Source of the DNA: Azospirillum sp. B21
GTDB lineage: Bacteria > Pseudomonadota > Alphaproteobacteria > Azospirillales > Azospirillaceae
DNA length: 64,000 nt
Assembly (NCBI RefSeq): GCF_008364825.1
Contig: NZ_VTTO01000006.1
Span: 310,001 to 374,000, forward strand
Direction: 5' to 3'
Part shown: positions 1 to 7,504 of the stretch, piece after piece
Numbering within the stretch: position 1 is the first letter of the stretch
Layout: each line of letters starts with the position of its first letter
Translations under genes and position numbers: made by a program
Notes under the pieces: model-generated
What the model saw: the letters and a program-made list of their open reading frames with translations, nothing else
What the model was told of the DNA's origin: nothing
The model's database searches: none

Positions 1-661
1 AGAGGTCCGGCGTCCAGCTCAGCAGGTCGCCTGGATGGCTGTTGCGCACATGGTAGGCGAGCGGCGCCCCGTAGCGGTCGAGCTCGATGCCGCCGCGCAG
101 GGTGGCGGTGTCCTGCTGGCCCAGCGGATTGGAGAGGCGGTCGGCCTCCACCACCTGCAGGCAAGTCGCATAGGTCCGCTCCCGGCTCGGCAGCCACAGC
201 GGCAGCGCCAGCCCCTCGCCGTTCAGCAGGCCACCGCGGAACACCTGCATGGTCAGGCCGGCGAAGTTGAGCGTGCGGGCGGCGTCGCAGTTGGTGGTCT
301 CCGCCCAGGCGCGCCACTTCGCCTCCACCACCTCGCTCCACTCGTCGGCCCAAGCCTTGTCCCGGCCGAGCGCCCGGTAATCGGGCGTGGCCGACAGGCG
401 CAGCCCGGTGCCGACGACGTTGTCGAGGATGGACTGGATGCCGCCGGCGGCGATGCCGTTGTTCCGCGCCAGGTCGCGCGAGCGCGCCACCAGGGTGCCA
501 AGCTCGGGCAGAAGTTCGGCGTCGGCGGACGTCGGCAGCACCTGCCAGGACGCCAGCTCGCGCGCCGTCATGGAGGCGCCGGCATAGGAGGTGTCGGCCG
601 CAGCCCGGCGGGGCGGCGGCACCTCGTTGCCGTAGCGGTCGGTGATGATGAAGCCGGTCAT
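1..661 (-). CDS. Phage portal protein, lambda family (C-terminus cut off by window edge)
   Basis: The visible 220 residues begin MTGFIITDRYGNEVPPP and continue with the SYAGAS..REL..W pattern and a segment ending NNGIAAGGIQSILDNVVGTGLRL. That segment is typical of lambda gpB-type portals, which form the dodecameric ring through which DNA enters the capsid. The start ATG overlaps the stop of the upstream gpW-like gene by one base (TGATG), which fixes the start and implies coupled translation. Family members are about 500 residues, so more than half lies outside the window. Confidence 0.9.
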   Translation of the reverse strand, partial: MTGFIITDRYGNEVPPPRRAAADTSYAGASMTARELASWQVLPTSADAELLPELGTLVARSRDLARNNGIAAGGIQSILDNVVGTGLRLSATPDYRALGRDKAWADEWSEVVEAKWRAWAETTNCDAARTLNFAGLTMQVFRGGLLNGEGLALPLWLPSRERTYATCLQVVEADRLSNPLGQQDTATLRGGIELDRYGAPLAYHVRNSHPGDLLSWTPDL

Positions 662-882
662 CAGAAGCTCATCAGGATCGGGCCGCGACGGGCGCCGGAG
701 AGGCGGTCGATCTCGCTGCGCAGCGTGGCGATGTAGCGCTCCAGCTTTGCGGCATCGGCCGGCCCGTACTCGACGGCCTTGCCGCTGGAGGCGACGCGCA
801 CCTCCATCTCCCCCATGTGCAGGCGATGCAGGGCGTCCTCGGCCTCGGCGAGCCGAGTCCGGAGCGTGGCGAGGTCTGCCAT
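661..882 (-). CDS. gpW-like head-tail joining protein
   Basis: This 73-residue protein starts MADLATLRTRLAEAEDALHRL and ends in a helix and loop with the sequence ..IATLRSEIDRLSG. Its size, its helical-basic pattern and its position between the terminase large subunit and the portal match phage lambda gpW, a small protein that joins head and tail after packaging. It lies 9 bases downstream of terL and overlaps the portal start by one base. The family call rests on context plus the general gpW pattern. Confidence 0.75.
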   Translation of the reverse strand: MADLATLRTRLAEAEDALHRLHMGEMEVRVASSGKAVEYGPADAAKLERYIATLRSEIDRLSGARRGPILMSF

Positions 883-891
883 GAGGTGTCC

Positions 892-2886
892 TCAGAGGTG
901 TGGATCGTCGGCGTAGGTCGCCTTGGGCATCGGCAGGCTGTAGCCGGCCGATGCGGTCTTGCTGTCGGACGGAGGCGGCAGCGGGCGGAGCGCATGGACC
1001 TGCATCAGCTCCGCCGCCGCAGCCTGCATCATCTCGGCGTCGAGGTAGTGGTTGTCCTTGTTCTGCCGGACCCAGACCGCCGCACCGCTGGGCTTCACCA
1101 CCCGGGTTTCGGCGACGACCTGCCGGCAGTAGGCCTCGGTGACGTCGGATGGCACATGCCAGCCGCCGGGCTCACCCGCCGGCCAGTCAATGCGCGCCAT
1201 CACCCACGACTTGAAGAAGTCGCTGTCGAGATGGTGGAGCATGATGCCCGCCCACTTCGCCGCCTTGCCCTTGGCGTCGACCGCCGCCTGCGCCGTCTTG
1301 ATCGGCGTCGGCAGGTGGTCGTGACCCTTGATCGCCCGGACCTTGCTGGCGGGGTAGCGCCGGCAGAAATCGTAAATGGCATTCGTCGGGCGCCGCCATT
1401 TGTCGCCCGGCCGGTAGCCGGAATCGATCAGCACGATGTTGAACGGCTCGCCGTCGATGCCGCCGTCGATCAGTTCCGCCAAGTCGTTCCAGACCTCCGG
1501 GCGCTCGGTCTCGCCCGGTAGGAAGGCCGCCCGCAGCAGCCAGCTTTCGTAGCGGGCGCCCCAGCCGCGTGCGACGACATAGAGGCCGTATTTCTGCACG
1601 TCGACCGTCAGCGCAATGCGCTGGACGCCATAGGGCACCTCGCCGGTCTCATAGGCCTGAGCCAGGGCTGCAATTTGCTCCCAGGCACGGGCCTGCCCGC
1701 CGGCGGCGTTGCGGAAGAGCTCGCCGAGGCGGGTGTTCACCACCGTCTGCAGACGCTCCATGTCGCCCGAGCGCACCGCACGCACATAGTCGGCGGCACG
1801 GCTGCCGAAGGAGACGAAGGGCGACGCAAGACCACTGACCCAGAAGCTGATCGTGTCGCCGGTCAGCTCCGGGCCGCTCACGGTCCCATCCGGCGCCACC
1901 CGCTGTCCGGGAGCGACGAACACGGCGCGGGCGTTCATCTCCGCCTTGGAGTGGTCGAAGATCCTCATACCGCAGTCCGGGCACTCCAGGTGCGCCGTCC
2001 GCGACGCTGTGGCCGGCGAGGTGCTGTCGAAACGCAGGACCGAGAAGCGCGGAATGAAGAACTCGCCGCAATGCGGACAGGGCCACGCCCACTCGTGCCG
2101 GGTTCCCTCCTGCCACAGCTTCCAGGTGGCGCTGTCAATGTCCTCGGGATCGGCGACTTTCCAGTGCCACAGTCCGCTGTCCGGGTGCCGCTCCGCCTCG
2201 ACATTGCCGATCAGTGGCGTGGAGGTGACGCCGATGCAGAAGCCGGGATAGGTTTCACCGCGGGCGCGAGCCAGCTCCACCGGATCGCCTTCGCCCTTGA
2301 TGTCCCCGTCCATGCGGTCGCGTTCGTCGACGATGACGAGACCCGCCGGCTGACCGGCAAGCTCGGCCGCCGATCCCGCCCAGCCAAGCCGGATCTCGGC
2401 GCCGGACACGATCTTGAGCGTCTTGCGGTTCTTCTTCCCCCACTGCGTCTTGGCCGAGAGCGACGTCGAGCTTTTCAGCATCTCCGTCAGCCGGGGCTCG
2501 ATCGTGTTCTCCACGAAGTTCCGGCTCGGACCGAAGTAGATGATCGGCACCGGGGCGTCGTCCATCCGCTTGCCGATGACGTTGAGCACGCCGGTGCTCT
2601 TGGTCATCTGCGAGCCCATGACGAACACGATCATGCGCCAGCGGGGATCGTCGAAGGCGCGCTGGATCGGGACCATGTAGGGCACGCGCTGCGGCCGGTA
2701 TTTTCCTGGCTCTGCCGATTTCGGTGGAAGGACGACGTTCTCCGCCGCCCATTCATCCGTGTGGCGCTTCTTCGGCGGGCGCACCGTCTTCGCCGCCCTC
2801 CGGAGGAGCGCCGCCAGCTTCGGCGAGGACGGCGGCCTTGTCGAAGAGGTCGGCGACGGCAGAGAGGACGGCTCGGTGTTCGTCAC
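892..2886 (-). CDS. Terminase large subunit, GpA family
   Basis: This is the ATP-driven DNA-packaging motor and cohesive-end nuclease, 664 residues against a usual 600-680 for the family. The N-terminal ATPase has the variant Walker A MGSQMTKSTG near residue 90, a Walker B LVIVDERDRMD near 185 and the coupling motif GVTSTP. A Cys cluster (CPHCGE, CPDCG) follows, then the nuclease half. The GTG start lies 134 bases inside the small-subunit gene in another frame. Conserved GpA similarity (W-A-A-E-N) begins only at about residue 45, where the small-subunit frame stops, so the first 41 residues are uncertain. Confidence 0.93.
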   Translation of the reverse strand: MTNTEPSSLPSPTSSTRPPSSPKLAALLRRAAKTVRPPKKRHTDEWAAENVVLPPKSAEPGKYRPQRVPYMVPIQRAFDDPRWRMIVFVMGSQMTKSTGVLNVIGKRMDDAPVPIIYFGPSRNFVENTIEPRLTEMLKSSTSLSAKTQWGKKNRKTLKIVSGAEIRLGWAGSAAELAGQPAGLVIVDERDRMDGDIKGEGDPVELARARGETYPGFCIGVTSTPLIGNVEAERHPDSGLWHWKVADPEDIDSATWKLWQEGTRHEWAWPCPHCGEFFIPRFSVLRFDSTSPATASRTAHLECPDCGMRIFDHSKAEMNARAVFVAPGQRVAPDGTVSGPELTGDTISFWVSGLASPFVSFGSRAADYVRAVRSGDMERLQTVVNTRLGELFRNAAGGQARAWEQIAALAQAYETGEVPYGVQRIALTVDVQKYGLYVVARGWGARYESWLLRAAFLPGETERPEVWNDLAELIDGGIDGEPFNIVLIDSGYRPGDKWRRPTNAIYDFCRRYPASKVRAIKGHDHLPTPIKTAQAAVDAKGKAAKWAGIMLHHLDSDFFKSWVMARIDWPAGEPGGWHVPSDVTEAYCRQVVAETRVVKPSGAAVWVRQNKDNHYLDAEMMQAAAAELMQVHALRPLPPPSDSKTASAGYSLPMPKATYADDPHL

Positions 2887-3391
2887 GAATGATTTCCTCG
2901 ATGCGCGCGGCCTCTCCCCCGGTCAGGCCGGCGATGATGGAGGCAGTGCGCCCGGCGATGCCTTCCAGCCCTTGCCGGTACATCGTGTTGGCAGCATCCC
3001 AGGCCGCTTCCACCTCAGCGCGACTGATGTGCTCGCGGTCGAACTCCAGCAGCTTGCGCCGCCGCAGCTCGGCCGAGTAATGGGCGTCGCGGGCACGGGC
3101 GGCGATCAGCTCGGAGGCTTCGCCCGGCGGCGCGGTGATCAGGGGCCGCTTGGACGGTGCCACCTGGCGCTTGGCCGATGCCGAAGGCTCCGGTTCGCTC
3201 GGGACCTGCACCTTCGACTTCGGCTTGGTCGGGTCGAGGTTGGCCTGACGCCACCGGTCGGCCTCGTCCGGCTCCACCAACCCGTTGTGGGTGGGCATGC
3301 CGGCCTTGACGTAGCGGCTGATCTGGGAGCGGTGGACCCCGATGCGGGCGGCGTACTCGGCCTTGCTGATGAAGGTGTTGCGTCCGGCCAT
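2753..3391 (-). CDS. Terminase small subunit (Nu1-like DNA-recognition protein)
   Basis: This 212-residue protein has an N-terminal winged-helix/HTH (YAARIGVHRSQISRYVKAGMP, split around residues 13-33), a proline-rich linker and a C-terminal helical part with SAELRRRKLLEFDREHISRAEVEAAWD. That is the usual architecture of Nu1/gp1-type small terminase subunits, which bind cos and recruit the large subunit. It is immediately upstream of the large subunit and overlaps it. The C-terminal tail is Gly/Ala/Glu-rich and is encoded within the overlap. Confidence 0.85.
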   Translation of the reverse strand: MAGRNTFISKAEYAARIGVHRSQISRYVKAGMPTHNGLVEPDEADRWRQANLDPTKPKSKVQVPSEPEPSASAKRQVAPSKRPLITAPPGEASELIAARARDAHYSAELRRRKLLEFDREHISRAEVEAAWDAANTMYRQGLEGIAGRTASIIAGLTGGEAARIEEIIRDEHRAVLSAVADLFDKAAVLAEAGGAPPEGGEDGAPAEEAPHG

Positions 3392-3711
3392 GTTGCGTTG
3401 ACCTCAGCCGGCCGGAACAATCGACCGAAGCGAGAGAATGTCGCAGTCGTGACAAAGGTTTGGGTGGCGTTCTTCACACCACCGCGACCGATGCAACGGC
3501 TGTTGCGTTGGAATTTCCGGCGGAATATCCCCGATACCCGCACTTGTCCCACCCGTGATGCCCGACCCCTGGGAAGGACCCGTTCGACCCCGGTCGGTCA
3601 GCCGCCGCCCCGTGGCTGGCCCTACCCGGCCCCTCTAGCGCCCCGTGGCGGGCCTCCGCCCTCGGGTCGCCGCTCGGGAGAGGCTGAAGGCGCGGCGCAT
3701 CACCGGCCCTC
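3392..3711. other. Gene-free gap upstream of the terminase genes
   Basis: These 320 bases hold no convincing reading frame. Two small inverted repeats are visible: GCAAC-N4-GTTGC at 3493-3506 and TTCCG-N-CGGAA at 3515-3525. The gap separates a DUF6441-type gene from terS on the same strand, so it could carry a late promoter or a packaging (cos) site. The sequence alone does not decide between these. Confidence 0.4.
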
Positions 3712-4359
3712 TCAGCGCTCCCGCACCGCGTCGGCGATCATCGCCGGGTAGCGGGTCTGCCACCGGGCAACGATGGCATCGAGGTCGAGGCGCTTGCGGA
3801 TGGTGGTCTCGCGGACCAGAACGAACATCAGGATCAGCTTGGCCTCCCTGCCCTGAGCGATGCGGCCGCTGGTGGCGCGGCGCACCCCGCCCGACTTGCC
3901 GGCGACGACGTCGGCGAACAGCAGCACCACTCGGCCCTTGGCGACAGATCGCAGAGGACCGAACCGCTCCGCCACTTGATCGGGGGTGAGGAAGCGGCCA
4001 CGCGATCCCTTCGGGCAGTTCTTGGTCGGGATGGCGAGCCATCCACGCTTCGACCGGATCGTCGCGCCCTCGTTGAAGGCGTCAATGATCCGTTCCCAGC
4101 GACGCGCCGACGGTGCCCGGCCCCGGACGAACACCTCGGCAGCGGGGTGGAAGCTGTAGGTGCCGCCGCCCGGGTAGGCGGCATAGCCCAGCGCCCGACC
4201 GAGGTTCCCAAGACCGGCGCCTGACATCGCGCTCCGCATCTCCTCCCGCATGGTGGAGGCGGCGTGTTCCGTGATGTCGGTTAGGCGGCGGGCGTTCTGA
4301 TCGCTCCAGTCGTCGAAGACCTTCTCCAGGCTGCCGGTGATGGTGACGCTGGCGCGCAT
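3712..4359 (-). CDS. DUF6441-type phage protein
   Basis: This 215-residue protein starts MRASVTITGSLEKVFDDW; a Met 17 codons further upstream is possible but reads as unconserved sequence. Recognisable blocks are REEMRSAMSGAGLGNLGRALGYAAYP, the central IIDAFNEGATIRSKRGWLAIPT, and VVLLFADVVAGKSG. These match the DUF6441 pattern found in morphogenesis regions of alphaproteobacterial phages. Its function is unknown, probably a virion or tail-assembly role. It follows the lysis genes on the same strand and is separated from terS by 320 bases. Confidence 0.75.
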   Translation of the reverse strand: MRASVTITGSLEKVFDDWSDQNARRLTDITEHAASTMREEMRSAMSGAGLGNLGRALGYAAYPGGGTYSFHPAAEVFVRGRAPSARRWERIIDAFNEGATIRSKRGWLAIPTKNCPKGSRGRFLTPDQVAERFGPLRSVAKGRVVLLFADVVAGKSGGVRRATSGRIAQGREAKLILMFVLVRETTIRKRLDLDAIVARWQTRYPAMIADAVRER

Positions 4360-4363
4360 GAAG

Positions 4364-4558
4364 TCAGGCCCGGACAGGCACGTCGATGGTCCAGCCGTCC
4401 ATGGCGCCAACGGCGATGTGTCCGTCGGGGATGCCCCGCATCAGCGGTTGGAGGAAACGGGAGGCGTCGGCGTAGCCCATGGCGATGGCGATTTCCTCGG
4501 CGGTTTCGGCCGCGACGGCAATGGCCTGTGACAGAGGTTTGCGTTCGGTCGTCATCAT
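4364..4558 (-). CDS. Small phage protein of unknown function, 64 aa
   Basis: The protein reads MMTTERKPLSQAIAVAAETA and ends TIDVPVRA. It is not recognised. Its start overlaps the stop of the preceding 30-residue membrane peptide (ATGA) and it ends 4 bases before the DUF6441-type gene, so it belongs to one tightly packed minus-strand operon with the holin. No signal peptide or membrane segment is visible. Confidence 0.6.
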   Translation of the reverse strand: MMTTERKPLSQAIAVAAETAEEIAIAMGYADASRFLQPLMRGIPDGHIAVGAMDGWTIDVPVRA

Positions 4559-4647
4559 CGGTCTCCCAAGAACAGCGTGGCGAAGCACAGCAGGGCGATG
4601 GTCGCGCCCGTCCACCAGAGAGCGTCGGCGAGCAGCGCAGGCGTCAT
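4555..4647 (-). CDS. 30-residue single-pass membrane peptide in the lysis region
   Basis: This very short frame encodes MTPALLADALWWTGATIALL followed by CFATLFLGDR, almost entirely one hydrophobic helix with a charged C-terminal GDR. Its ATG lies 2 bases after the holin stop codon and its own stop overlaps the next gene. Both facts support real translation despite the size. By position it could be a holin modulator or a minimal lysis peptide; that is inference from context only. Confidence 0.5.
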   Translation of the reverse strand: MTPALLADALWWTGATIALLCFATLFLGDR

Positions 4648-4649
4648 GA

Positions 4650-4970
4650 TCAGCCCTCCCCACCGGGGAGCTTGCCGGCACGCCATGCCAGCAGCGTCTT
4701 CAGGATTTCGGATCCGGCATAGCCTGCGCAGGTGCCGATACCCGTGGCCGTCAGCGTGTCGGCGTTGAGCTGCTGAGCGACCGAACCTGCGGCGATGGTC
4801 AGCGCGCCCATGGTCGGCAGGTCGAGGACGACCATACGCAGCAATCCCTTCCATCCGCTGTGGCGCGCTTCACGAGACCAGCGCGCAACCATGCCGGCGG
4901 CAACGCCAACCGCGGTGGGGGCGAGCGAACGCGCCATCTGGGCAAGGTCGTGAGTGGTGGGATCGGCCAT
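4650..4970 (-). CDS. Phage holin (LydA-like superfamily)
   Basis: This 106-residue protein has hydrophobic stretches around residues 16-28, 44-62 and 74-90 (VVLDLPTMGALTIAAGSVA; TATGIGTCAGYAGSEIL) and a basic stretch between the first two. The pattern matches LydA/holin family III proteins, which perforate the inner membrane at lysis time. It is the first gene after a terminator that follows the NusG-like gene, so its expression may depend on read-through or on a promoter at 5008-5135. No endolysin is recognisable nearby; it may lie left of the window. Confidence 0.75.
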   Translation of the reverse strand: MADPTTHDLAQMARSLAPTAVGVAAGMVARWSREARHSGWKGLLRMVVLDLPTMGALTIAAGSVAQQLNADTLTATGIGTCAGYAGSEILKTLLAWRAGKLPGGEG

Positions 4971-4988
4971 GGCAGGCTCCGGGCATAG

Positions 4989-5007
4989 AAAAACCCGCCG
5001 AGGCGGG
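4989..5007 (-). terminator. Rho-independent terminator between nusG-like gene and holin
   Basis: On the minus strand a CCCGC-CTCG-GCGGG hairpin is followed directly by a run of five T. It sits 130 bases downstream of the NusG-like gene and just upstream of the holin, so it separates early from late transcription on this strand. Confidence 0.8.
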
Positions 5008-5135
5008 GGCCTGGGCGGGTGATTGAAGGCGGCGCTTCTATAGCTGCCGCAGTCCCGTAGCCGGCGGAGACCGGGGGACCATGTGCGGGCATGGTATGTC
5101 CGCTAATCCTTTCGAAATGGTTAAGACCACCACCA

Positions 5136-5708
5136 TCACGCCGCGCTCCGGCTGCTCGAGGACGGTCGCAGCCCACCGGTGCGCATCTCGACCGGAGTGG
5201 TGCGGCCGAAGATATTCACCAGCACCCGCGCCATCTCGCGCCGCTTGTCGGCCCATTCGACCAGCACCGCCGAGAAGTCCCGGAACGGGCCGTCGATCAC
5301 CTCCAGCATGTCGCCGAGTTCCCAATCAACCATCGGGCCGGCAACCGGCTGCGCAGGCCGAAGGTCGACCACCCCATCCTCGTTGAAACGCGACGCTACC
5401 CGACGCAGCACGAGGGGCGACACGCGCAGCGGTATGTGCCCCTGCCCTCGCACGACGAACGCGACGCCGATGGTGTTCTGGATCGGGCTGAAGGGCTGCT
5501 CGGGATGGACGCCGACGAACTGGTACCGATCGAACAGCGGACGCAACACGGTCTCCATGCGCCCCTTCTCACGGTTCCGCCGTTCGGTCAGGCATAGCGG
5601 CCGGAACGACCGGTAACCCTGATCCTCGAAGCGCTTGTGCACCTCCTCGTTCCGGCCGGGCTTCACGACAACGGCGAACCACTCACGATCCGAGAACTGA
5701 TCAGCCAT
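5136..5708 (-). CDS. Phage-encoded NusG/RfaH-like transcription factor
   Basis: This 190-residue protein has an N-terminal NGN domain (REWFAVVVKPGRNEEVHKRF at residues 8-27, then FRPLCLTERRNREKG and RPLFDRYQFVGV). A C-terminal KOW segment follows (WELGDMLEVIDGPFRDFSAVL, around residues 128-150). NusG-family proteins bind the RNA polymerase clamp and control pausing, termination or antitermination. As the last early gene before a terminator and the lysis/packaging genes, it may act like lambda Q. It overlaps the upstream LexA-like gene by 8 bases. The fold call is strong; the antitermination role is inferred. Confidence 0.85.
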   Translation of the reverse strand: MADQFSDREWFAVVVKPGRNEEVHKRFEDQGYRSFRPLCLTERRNREKGRMETVLRPLFDRYQFVGVHPEQPFSPIQNTIGVAFVVRGQGHIPLRVSPLVLRRVASRFNEDGVVDLRPAQPVAGPMVDWELGDMLEVIDGPFRDFSAVLVEWADKRREMARVLVNIFGRTTPVEMRTGGLRPSSSSRSAA

Positions 5709-6090
5709 TCGCGTCTCCGTGGCTGGGACCGGTTACAACCTGCAGAGCGCGGGCCTGGTTCGGCAGCCGCTCCAGGGCGCCGCGCTCCACCAGCCCCTCG
5801 ATCAGCCGGTGCACGCCGGACTTGCTGGCGAGGCCGATGGCGTGGGCCATCTCGTCGAAGCTGGGCGACACCCCGCGGTGCTCGCTCTGGTACCGGACGA
5901 TGAAATCCAGCAGGAGGCGCTGCTTGGGCGTCAGGCCGGCACGGGTCGGGCGCTTGGGCTCCTTGACGGCCAAGGCAGCCTTCAGCCGCTCGACCTCCGC
6001 CTCCAGCACGATGTTCCGGGCCCGGAGCTGGCGGATCGTCTGGGCCATGGCGGCCGTGTCTTCGGGCTTGGTCAGGGTTCCGGTGGTCAT
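5701..6090 (-). CDS. LexA DNA-binding-domain protein without protease domain
   Basis: This 129-residue protein has a coiled-coil N-terminus (residues about 13-45, IRQLRARNIVLEAEVERLKAA). A winged helix follows (LTPKQRLLLDFIVRYQSEHRG...SFDEMAHAIGLASKSGVHRLI...RGALERLPNQARALQV) that closely follows the LexA N-terminal pattern. The LexA S24 protease half is absent. It could compete with or mimic host LexA, or bind phage DNA as a dimer through the coiled coil. It overlaps both neighbours by a few bases, consistent with an early operon. Confidence 0.75.
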   Translation of the reverse strand: MTTGTLTKPEDTAAMAQTIRQLRARNIVLEAEVERLKAALAVKEPKRPTRAGLTPKQRLLLDFIVRYQSEHRGVSPSFDEMAHAIGLASKSGVHRLIEGLVERGALERLPNQARALQVVTGPSHGDANG

Positions 6091-7283
6091 GCTGCGTTCC
6101 TCCCCTGCCCTGCGGCGATGGAAACCTCGATGTCTTCGACGCCCAGTGCGGCCTTGAGCGATCCGGCGAACTGTCCCGCCACCCGCTCCCGGAACAGGCT
6201 GTTCGGGGCGATGATCTTGGCCACGCCGTCGGCGACGGCGATCTGGCAGGGGGCGATCCAGGTGGCGAAGGTCAGCTGGTCGAAGTGCTTGGCGTAGGGC
6301 TCCGGCACCTCGGGCAGCGGCTTGGGCTTGCTGCCCGGCCGGGCGTTGGCGATGGCGGCGCGAACGTCCCGATCCAGGACGGCGCGCAGGCTGCGGGGCG
6401 GACCGGCGTCCTTACCGGCCAGCTGGCGGAACTGGCGCTGGACCTCCTCGACCACGGCGGCGGCGGTGTCAACGGGCGACAGGCCGCGCTCGGTGCCGGC
6501 GGCGATCCAGTCGGCGAACAGCTCGCCATCGGCTGGGCTGATTGGACGGCCCGGCAGGTCGAACCAGTTCTCGAACCCGGCGACGACGCCCTGGCGGACG
6601 GCGAAAATCCCATCGTCGAAATCATCGGCCGGCCGGCCGGCTTCGTGCGCGCACGCGTACGGCCTGCCGCCAGCCAAGGATTCTCCGATTCTGGATCTTC
6701 CTTCCTCTTCCCTCCTACCTCCTACCTCCTTCCTCTGCGGCGCGATTTCCCCACCGGTTCCGAACTGGTGCGGCACCGATGGAGAACTGCTGTCGCCTTG
6801 AACCGCCATCTGTTCGGAACTCCGCACCTTTGACGGGGTGCGTGGTTCGGAACTCGCCGCCTTTGGCGTGGCCTCCGGTTCGGAACCGTCGTCCTCTTGG
6901 TCAGTGTCCAGTTCGGACCCCTTCCCCTTCGGCCAGAGGTCCATGCGCACCCATTTTCGCAACTCGGCCGGAAGCGGGTGGACCTTGCTGGGCTTCTTCA
7001 CCCGCTGGTACTGGATGAAGTTGCGGATGGCGCCGTAGACCTTGCCGGCCGCCTCGAACTTGACGACAAGGCGGTGAGCTTCCAGCTCGGCCAGCAGCGC
7101 GCCGACGTCGACGTTGTCCGCCGGCATCAGCCGCATCTTCAGGGTGGTTGGCTTCCACTCGAAGACGCCCTGGTCATCAGCCTCGTTGCGCAGGGCGAGG
7201 GCCAGCAGGCGGGCGAGCGGTTGGCACTCGACGAACTCTTCGTCGGTCCATTGGCCGGGGTGAGTGGAACGGATACGGGCCAT
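6087..7283 (-). CDS. Phage replication initiation-like protein
   Basis: This 398-residue protein begins MARIRSTHPGQWTDEEFVEC and includes the block ARLLALALRNEADDQGVFEW and MPADNVDVGALLAELEAHRL. That is a winged-helix pattern common in phage replication organisers. A charged, low-complexity middle follows. The last 70 residues (FDQLTFATWIAPCQIAVADG...IIAPNSLFRERVAGQF) resemble the DnaA N-terminal domain, which contacts DnaB helicase. A role in origin recognition and helicase recruitment is inferred. It lies in the early leftward operon between a 71-residue gene and the LexA-like gene. Confidence 0.7.
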   Translation of the reverse strand: MARIRSTHPGQWTDEEFVECQPLARLLALALRNEADDQGVFEWKPTTLKMRLMPADNVDVGALLAELEAHRLVVKFEAAGKVYGAIRNFIQYQRVKKPSKVHPLPAELRKWVRMDLWPKGKGSELDTDQEDDGSEPEATPKAASSEPRTPSKVRSSEQMAVQGDSSSPSVPHQFGTGGEIAPQRKEVGGRREEEGRSRIGESLAGGRPYACAHEAGRPADDFDDGIFAVRQGVVAGFENWFDLPGRPISPADGELFADWIAAGTERGLSPVDTAAAVVEEVQRQFRQLAGKDAGPPRSLRAVLDRDVRAAIANARPGSKPKPLPEVPEPYAKHFDQLTFATWIAPCQIAVADGVAKIIAPNSLFRERVAGQFAGSLKAALGVEDIEVSIAAGQGRNAA

Positions 7284-7288
7284 GGTTG

Positions 7289-7504
7289 CTACTCCGCCGC
7301 TTGGGCCGGCGCGGATGCCGGGCTGGTGAGGAGGTCAGGTTTGGTGGGGCGGGCCTGGGCGCGGCGGGTCATGCCGTCCAACTCCTCGGCGAAGTCTTCC
7401 AGACCGATGGCGATGGCGCTGCCGCCCTTGGTGGTGGAGCGGATCAGCTTGGCGCGGGCGCGGGCCACGCGGGCAGCCTCCTGGAGGCCGGGGGCGATGG
7501 TCAT
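7289..7504 (-). CDS. Small phage protein of unknown function, 71 aa
   Basis: It starts MTIAPGLQEAARVARARAKL and contains the block GGSAIAIGLEDFAEELDGMT, then an Ala/Pro-rich tail. It is not recognised. Its start codon overlaps the stop of the MT-A70 gene (ATGA) and it ends 5 bases before the replication gene, so it sits in the same translation-coupled operon. No membrane segment is seen. Confidence 0.6.
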   Translation of the reverse strand: MTIAPGLQEAARVARARAKLIRSTTKGGSAIAIGLEDFAEELDGMTRRAQARPTKPDLLTSPASAPAQAAE

